Source: Pseudisothecium myosuroides (lineage: Eukaryota > Streptophyta > Bryopsida > Hypnales > Lembophyllaceae). From it: a stretch of 64,000 nt of DNA. The first letter of the stretch is position 1. Every line of letters starts with the position of its first letter. The stretch lies in NCBI GenBank assembly GCA_951799445.1, contig OX637296.1:21142001-21206000 (forward strand), given 5' to 3'. The notes beneath the pieces were generated by a model. That model ran no database searches and was not told the DNA's origin. It saw only the letters and a list, made by a program, of their open reading frames with translations. Made by a program: the position numbers and the translations under genes. Positions 57,188 to 64,000 of the stretch are shown here, in pieces.

Positions 57188-60100
57188 TCACTCTGTCTTG
57201 CGTTTGTCTTCATCATCCGAGTCCAAGTCGGATGATGAGTCCGAGTCCGAGTCCGAGTCTGAATCTGCAAATACCCAATCTTGATGTCAGGTATTCTTTG
57301 GATAAAAGTGCACTTAACCCGTACGGGCTCAAATCGCCCAAAGTGTCGGCTTCCATATATCTAAGAGTTAAAATAAAGCATTTACGAGCTTCAAGTAAGG
57401 TAACAAATTGTATGAACTAGAAGAAAAAACCATACCCTACATTTCTGAAGAACAAAAACGAATGTTTTGAAAGTTAGTATAGTAGAGTACTAGCTTCCAA
57501 AGATTACTTGCAGGTTTTAGCTAGAGTACTTAGTGGTTAACTTGTCAATTTTAGCTGAATAACCAAAAATTGTCAGGCAGTTTCACAGCAAGAAGGGACG
57601 CACCAGAGCGAACATCTTCAGTAACTTTCCCAGAGTTTTGAACTTGACCCTTTATCATTCTCCAGATCAGCATCCACCAGTAGACGTGCAACACCAGCAA
57701 GCAGATTAACAACGAATTTAAGACATAATACAAAGGAGGCCCGTATGCAAACTTCTCCCTATCTATTATCTGCAGGCACTCGTATCTGCATACAACAACA
57801 CAAATCTTCCGTCAGACAGCGCTGTGGACAACACCACCAATTCTTTGATATAGCGGACCGGATGACGGCATTCAACTCATTAATCGTTGCCTGATAAAGC
57901 TATAATATGAAGTTCAAACCATATAACCATCGTTTATATAAAGCTTTCAAGCAAGGTGGAATTACCCATCAGCCATCTCGGTTTGAGATCAATGTTTAAA
58001 ATTAGAAAACAGCTTCTAGTCATTAGAATATCTACTCCTAGCACTCAGAAACAAAGCAGTCGCTAAAAGGCAACAACAACTGTAAAAAACACTTTAGGAC
58101 GGGCAAACTGTGGTTGCAAATAAACATCTGCCCTGTAGAGGTTGCGAAACATTCAGAAGACTGCCCTCAGACAATCTCAGGATAACTATTACTCCGTACT
58201 AAGCAGATGTTACTAAATTATACACATTTAGCATTATAACCGTCAGTCCTGGAGGCGAGGGTCATATGGGATAAACCAGCTCCTTGCTGTCGACCCTCTG
58301 ACCAACCAAAACGTGAGGCCACAATCACACGCGAGCCAACTAGTTATGTCAATAACGATCTCGACCCTCCTAGTTCTCGACCGATAATGTAGTTCAAACC
58401 CTTTCCTGCCACTTTCATTGACATATGTCACAATGCGGCTGAAAAGAGAGAGGGCGGTTTAGAGTCACAACCCCGTCCTCTTCACTCTTTGAGAGACCTG
58501 TAGATCTCCAAGATTTGACGGTGGTGATCTAATGAGGAGAGAGTTGTGTCTGATAACCTACCAGCCCAACTCCGGTCATCTAGAACATCACAACTAAAAC
58601 AGCCGCATAAAAAGACAAAAAATCAAGAGTTAAGTTGAGAAACATACGTGGTACTTCTGATAAGGACAATTGGGAAGTAAAGAAGTCGCAGCAGAACCCA
58701 TGAAATTGCGAATAAGCCAAACGCAATCTCAGGCACGTAATCAAGACTGCTGTACTTCGTCAACTTTCCAATCTCTAGAAATACGTCACTCGCGTCATGC
58801 ACAGCTAGTATCACTGACCCCGCACGCTGCAAGCTGCCATCCATAAAGACAGAGTGAGTCTTACTCTTCAAAAATGTGCGTAAGTATTCAGAGGTGTAAA
58901 CTTTAGTAGTCAAGACTAAGCATTTGATTCCGCAGAGAATTTAATTTCAGCTTGATCACTGTGGCTTTCTTAAAACTCTCAGGTCATGTTGTAAGATATT
59001 TGATCCATCAAATTATATAAAGCATAGCTAGATATGTCCGGGAGTACATCCAAACTAATCTACATTCCAATGCTTAAAAAATTTAATTATTAAATGGACT
59101 CTAGGTTTCCACGCAATAGTAAACTAGAAATCAATTGAAGAAAAGCACTTGATAAACCCACATACAACAATAATTGATAATCTGAAAGGGTTTGGATGAT
59201 GCGTTGAGAGAATTCACTTGACAACGTAAGAGACTATCAGCAGTGCGAGTGTTCCGAGATGATGAGTCATACTGACACCAAAGTCTTTTCGCCGAGTCTC
59301 CCAAAAGCAGAGAGCAAATATGCTGTAAGTGTAGAATCCACTAGAGAAGGCGTACAAAAACTTCAGTTTCAGCCTGTACACATTGTGCAGAAAAACATTG
59401 TGCACTCATTATAGAAGGTAGAATCAGAAAGCCATCAACGAGAGAGAATGCTGCAACAATGGAATCACAAGCAATATATGTGCATGTCTGGAACTCGCCC
59501 ATAACACTCCTGGAATAAATGACCTCGTCGCACCTCGTGCCCGTCTGCTATTCAAGGAAGAATCAAGCTTCACGGATTCTAGGAAATTAGAAATGAAACT
59601 TCCAAATTCATGGATCATCCTGGTTCTAAAAAGTTGCAGTATTGGAATACATGCCACATGCTTTTGAACTCGCAGAGTCGTGGGGCCAAAAGACTATTGA
59701 CATTCCTAGTTCCACATTACTTTGGTGCTCTATCTGCTCTAGTACATAAAAGATGCAAGTCTAACACTACTCAACAATGATCGTGACACCTATCTAATGC
59801 GACAGTCCATAACCTCGCAATATGAGCACATATCGATGAACATTGAGAATGTACACCACCTCAACATTAGAACTTCTGTGGCTTTAGATCATCTACCAAT
59901 AAAACAATAAAACCTTATAACTTCTGCATACCGTATCCATATAATGCAGCCTTTGGTACATTGAAAATCTCTTCGGTTCGCTAACAAGAATACTTACAAG
60001 TCTTAAAATCCTCATAATAGAAATTATGCTCAGTGCCGCAGTTAGGGAGGTCTCCTTATGTAGTTATCTAAATCGAATTGCATCCCAACCTCTTGCATTG

Positions 60101-60737
60101 AAACCAAAAAATCACAAACCCTACCAGATTCAAGATCACACCAAAACACCATCCACTCCAAACAAAAGCAGAGCGTCCAACCAACGAAGAAACGCTTACT
60201 TTATACTAAGGTAGGGCCAAACTTGGTCGCCAGGGCCAAGATAGAACCACTTGGTCTGGGAGAACCACGGCTCATTGTACGTGACCGCGAGCGCCAGCAG
60301 CTCGGCCGTAAGGTAATACACACACTTCCACGCCGATTCCTTGAACTTGATCAGCTTCTTCTCCTTCTCCAGGCGCTCCGTCGGCGACAGCTTCGCAATC
60401 ACGTCCGGCATCAATCCAGCAATGGAATACCGACCAAGAGGCTACAAACAAACAAACACCCGTCCCAATCGCCACTTAAAAATCAATCCAAGCACAATGC
60501 GCCTACGAATCCAAACTCCAAACACACGCAATCCGTAGTCCTCCCGAATTCCAACAACAAGATCGACAGACGCACTCGCTCGCTCACCTCGAAAAGAAAG
60601 TGGTCGAGGACGCCGCGCAACAGGGGAAAGAGAAGCGCGAACACGGGCACGAGCGCCAGGTCGGTGACGCTCGGAAGGCTGGCCTCCTCCCATCGCGGAG
60701 GCCAGTGCAATAACCCCGGCACTCCGCTCACCACCAT
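57188..60737 (-). CDS. Ceramide synthase, LAG1/LOH type (TLC domain)
   Basis: Joins a long-chain base to a fatty acyl-CoA to make ceramide; acts in the endoplasmic reticulum membrane. Six exons: 60737-60588, 60441-60200, 59373-59218, 58833-58648, 57785-57604 and 57264-57188. All introns are GT-AG, phases agree, and the product is 330 aa (plant relatives are about 300-310). Several membrane segments are visible ([33 protein letters not shown]). The TLC domain contains [27 protein letters not shown], with the conserved His pair, and the Lag1 motif [13 protein letters not shown]. The tail is a [12 protein letters not shown] acidic stretch, a likely casein-kinase-2 target, ending KRKTE. The start at 60737 fits the family N-terminus before [21 protein letters not shown]. 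Upstream ATGs in the same frame are possible but unlike the family. Confidence 0.95.
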
Positions 60738-61103
60738 CGCAATGCAACCTAATGGAACGCAATAGAATTCAATGGAATTGATCGAACTCAAGCGCAAGTT
60801 AAGCGCGCACAATCTTGTGAAGTGTACCTACCGACAGACAGAGCGAGGGAGAGAGAGAAGCGAGGCAAGGAGTGTGTGAAGAGGAGGGGCCGGTGGGGCG
60901 AGGCAATGAGCCGCGACGAGGCGGAAGCTGCAGGAAAGCGTGGGCGCACTCATGAGCGGGGCCGACACGCGCGAGAGCGGTGCCCGCGTCGAGTTGACAC
61001 TGGCTGGCGATGGCTGCAGGAGCTTCGGGACAATTGCGAGAGGCACGGCACAAGGTTTTTTACTTGGGGCAGCGCAGACATGGAAATGAAGCTTCAGTTC
61101 AGT

Positions 61104-62130
61104 GAAGAAGCGAGTTACATCCAGGTGCATGGATGAAATGCGCATAATATGAGTGGATGGAAATGCTTGTATTCATCCAGATGGGATACATTCATCCATC
61201 GAAAAGAACGTTATCTCTTGGGGGCAATGCTGAAACGTGATCTTTACTGGAAGTGCCTAAAGTCCATGCACATGGGTTAAATCCACAAAGTGTGGATGAA
61301 AACAAGTTTATTCATCCAAAAGGGGTTCTTCACTGTAGAGAAGAAGCAAGTTACATCCATGCTCATGGATGAAATGTGCATGTTATAGATGAAAATATTA
61401 GTATTCATCCAGAAGGGGTACATTCATCGAAAAGAGCGGTATGGGAATTTACTTCTTGGGGCAGTGCTGAAACGTGATCATTACTGGAAGTGCCTTAAGT
61501 CCATGCACATGGGTTAAATCCATAAATTGTGGATGAAAACACGTATATTCATCCAAAAGGAGATACATTCATCCGAATACAGTGATGTGAGAGTTTTTTT
61601 GATTCTTGTCTTTGGGCAGTGCACAGGAGTGACGTTCAGCGCATGGATGAAAGGTGCAAATGTGGATGTAAATTCATTCGTTCATCCAGAAGTGGGACCA
61701 TAGGTGTGATGTAGGGCTATTTTTACTTCATTTATTTCAGGCAAAAGTGAGCTTGACTGTAGTTGTGGAGATATTTACATGCATGGGAGTGGATGGAACG
61801 TGTTCGCCGTGGATGAATCTCCGTTTGTTCATCCAAAAGTTAGGTCATTCGTTGCAAGAGTTTTTTACTTCGGTTGTTTTAGGAACTGGAAGGTATGTAC
61901 ACAAAATAGTGAAATTAGGTTGCCCCACACTAATTTCTTATATCTAACACTTTCAGACATTGTCAACTATAGTCTGGGGCAACCTAATTTCACTATTTTG
62001 TGTACATGATACCTTAGTGATGAAAGAAAATCTTTGCATGGAGATATTTACATTTATCCAAATGGATGAAATGTGAAATTGTGGATGGAACACCATGTGT
62101 TCATCTAAAAGCGAGTACCCTCATCCAAAA
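61104..62130. repeat. Tandem array rich in TGGATGAA / TTCATCCA inverted motifs
   Basis: Two well-matched units of about 235 bp (61104-61337 and 61338-61575), sharing GTGCTGAAACGTGATC-like and GTCCATGCACATGGGTTAAA blocks. More diverged parts follow at about 61600-61740, 61740-61860 and 62030-62130. Each carries several GGATGAA...TTCATCC inverted pairs 10-20 bases apart. It sits just upstream of the ceramide synthase gene. Confidence 0.85.
61895..62007. mobile_element. 113-bp inverted-repeat insert with 33-bp perfect ends
   Basis: ATGTACACAAAATAGTGAAA...GGTTGCCCCA at 61895-61927 is perfectly inverted at 61975-62007, with a 47-base loop. It interrupts the TTCATCC array. No clear target duplication, so it may be a miniature element or a hairpin. 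Confidence 0.7.
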
Positions 62131-62734
62131 AAGAGCGATGCTGTCCTGAGATGTTGGAGCAGTTTACCGATTTTATGCAGAAAGGGGGAATATGCAGCAA
62201 AGTCAAATACTCCGTAGAAATTTTATTCTATTTATATTATTCGCTTTTGAGCGGTTTTTAATTCATTAATTCACCAAACTACCAAAGCGGAACCCGCTGG
62301 GAACGAAGTCGGTGCTGACGCTCCCTTGGTTCCCACGTTCTCTGGGTGGCCCAAAGTCTTCAATGCTCAACAACTTTGGGAAAGAATTCTCTGTCCGTTT
62401 GGTAGCTTGTCAATTCTTCTACTGTACAGTGCCCTACCAAAAGCAGTGTTTTTTTTTTCATTTTCCATGAAGTGGCAAAGTGGCGATATTAAATGTTACG
62501 GTGGTGCTCCAAGTTTCAACATTCATCCACGTATTGGATAGAAAATGTGATACTACGTATCTATAATTCTATTTTCATTCACAATTTGGCGATTTCATCC
62601 AAGATTTTTCTTGAACTTGAAGTTTTTTGGCGATTTCATCCAAAATTTTACTAAAAATTTCCTATAGGCTTGGTGCTAGGTCAAAATTTTTGGTGCAATT
62701 TTGCACCAAATCGCCGGAAAAAAACACACTGACC
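62131..62734. other. Unassigned stretch
   Basis: No gene seen. A short duplication of TTTTTGGCGATTTCATCC-like sequence near 62588-62650. Confidence 0.4.
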
Positions 62735-63573
62735 AAAAGTTCTTGCACTGTCTTTTAGTTCCGATACAAACATCTCCATTTGCAAATGCTATTTTTCAAA
62801 ATTTTGGTGCAATTCTTGCATCATCGCATTCCCACATAGTCCCAATCATGCATACCAAATTTCAACTTCAAAAAAGAAAAACTCCATTTTTGGTGAATTT
62901 TTTCATTTCATTTTTGTGGTTTTACGAGATCATTTATTAAAAAACATTGGTAATGAATTTTTTAAATTTGATTGCGGAGACATGTAGGGAATATCCATAC
63001 ACACATCTTTCCTTCAACAAGCATCTTTAAAAAAGTTTCATAATTTTCTCTATAGAGATTTCAATGTTGGGGTGACAATGTCTTAATTTTGGAAAATAGA
63101 TATCTTTTTATCATAATTAAATTTTGGCAAGGTAATTGTGCCATCATGCTCCAATGTACAAAATTAGTTATAGTGTAAGGTTCAAGTAGCAAAATCTAAT
63201 TAAAATATAAAGATATCTATTTCACAAAGTTTGGTGATACGACACCTTACATTGAACTCTTCCTAGAAGGAATTGTAAATCTTTTTTGGAGATGCTTGTG
63301 GAAGGAAAGATGTGTGTATGGATGTTCCCTATATGTCTCTGCAATCAAATTTAAAAAATTCATTACCAATGTTTTTTAATAAATGATCACGTAAAACCAC
63401 AAAAATGAAATAATAAAATTCACCAAAAATGGAGTTTTGCTTTTTTGAAGTTGAAATTTGGTATGCATGATTGGAACTACATAGGAATGCAATGATGCAA
63501 AAATTACTCCAAAATTTTGAAAAATAACATTTGAAAATGGAGGTGTTTGTATGGGAACTAAAAGACAGTGCAA
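62735..63573. mobile_element. Fold-back (long inverted repeat) element
   Basis: Left arm from AAAAGTTCTTGCACTGTC at 62735 to about 63130, right arm about 63190 to 63573 in inverse, some divergence between arms, centre near 63155. The arms give look-alike open frames on opposite strands that are not genes. Confidence 0.75.
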
Positions 63574-63644
63574 GAACTTTTAGTAGGACACTGTACTGAC
63601 CATAAGGTAGAACCACCCATACCCGATCACTTATTTAAGCAATT

Positions 63645-64000
63645 TCAAGGAGGAGTGTGAGATAAGTTAGTGGAACTTTTTTCTCATGTAGAGGTAAGAA
63701 ATATTGGGATTGTGAATTTTTCATTACTATGAATTATGGGAGTCAAAAAAAGTGTTCCAAAAGCATAGTCAATGCCTAGAGTCTTCCAATTCCGTTGATA
63801 GCCAAATTACTTTCTTGATTTCAAGGAGGAGTGTGAGGTAAGTTAGTGGAAATTTTTCTCATGTAGAGGTAAGTAATATTGGAATTGTGAATTTTTCATT
63901 ACTATGAATTATGGGAGTCAAAAAAAGTGTTCCAAAACCATAGCCAATGCCTAGAGTCTTCTAATTTTGCTCATAGCCAAATTACTTTCTTGCTTACTAC
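63645..64000. repeat. 176-bp tandem duplication at the window end
   Basis: TCAAGGAGGAGTGTGAG starts at 63645 and again at 63821, and the two copies agree closely (GTGAATTTTTCATTACTATG, AGTCAAAAAAAGTGTTCC). The second copy runs to the window edge. Confidence 0.9.

Noticed and set aside
62701..63616. Similar small proteins on opposite strands (MHCLLVPIQT-like)
   Set aside because: They are the two arms of a fold-back element and not paralogous genes.

Overview
This is a nuclear window from a land plant. The evidence is spliced genes with GT-AG introns, a legume-lectin receptor kinase, a Lag1-type ceramide synthase, telomere-like CCCTAAA sequence, and plant-type Copia, PIF/Harbinger, CACTA, Mutator-like and Stowaway-like elements. 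The low gene density, AT-rich repeats and two unusual uncharacterised genes fit a non-seed plant (lycophyte, fern or bryophyte) better than a flowering plant, but that is an inference.

Layout. 1-3230: decayed Copia retrotransposon ending in an LTR. 3500-8860: PIF/Harbinger transposase pseudogene split by a palindromic CACTA-type element and by several TTAA-flanked elements, some nested. 8.9-13.4 kb: mostly featureless, with possible minus-strand exons at 11.4-12.1 kb. 13.48-15.51 kb: lectin receptor kinase with one frameshift. 16.4-27.5 kb: repeats (CACTA, Stowaway-like, Mutator-like, TTAA elements, a 0.9-kb duplication). 27.7-31.3 kb: complete PITH-domain gene (6 coding exons, 199 aa) behind a triplicated leader. 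34.0-35.0 kb: unrecognised minus-strand gene. 35.2-43.1 kb: large minus-strand gene whose best model is one four-exon protein of about 1,674 aa. It joins a ParB/sulfiredoxin-like domain, a degenerate beta-class DNA-methyltransferase-like domain, an acidic/coiled-coil region and an FCP1/NIF-type phosphatase-like domain. 43.6-48 kb: TTAA elements, a ~177-bp satellite, degenerate telomeric repeats. 48.2-53.2 kb: plus-strand gene for a 953-aa protein of DUF7869 type. 54-57 kb: repeats. 57.2-60.7 kb: complete six-exon ceramide synthase gene (330 aa). 61.1-64 kb: tandem and inverted repeats.

The most unusual signal is a 21-bp palindrome, TTATCTTCG-N3-CGAAGATAA, present about 49 times by eye counting diverged copies. 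It is confined to the two unusual genes (36.8-42.3 kb and 48.7-50.2 kb, plus one copy forming the last codons and stop of the 953-aa gene). It occurs head-to-tail (21-bp period), in 94-bp units, and in a very regular 54-bp array inside the leader intron of the DUF7869-type gene. Two copies lie in frame inside coding exon 3 of the ParB-like gene. The two genes also share an architecture: a leader exon, a 1.6-1.9-kb leader intron loaded with palindromes, then an acceptor within 15 bases of the first ATG. They are the best candidates for a linked, undescribed system.

A second theme is a large family of non-autonomous elements with TTAA target sites and CCCCTAAAGG-type ends (piggyBac-like termini). 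One copy interrupts the Harbinger reading frame so that removing it with one TTAA restores the conserved peptide, which fixes its boundaries to the base.
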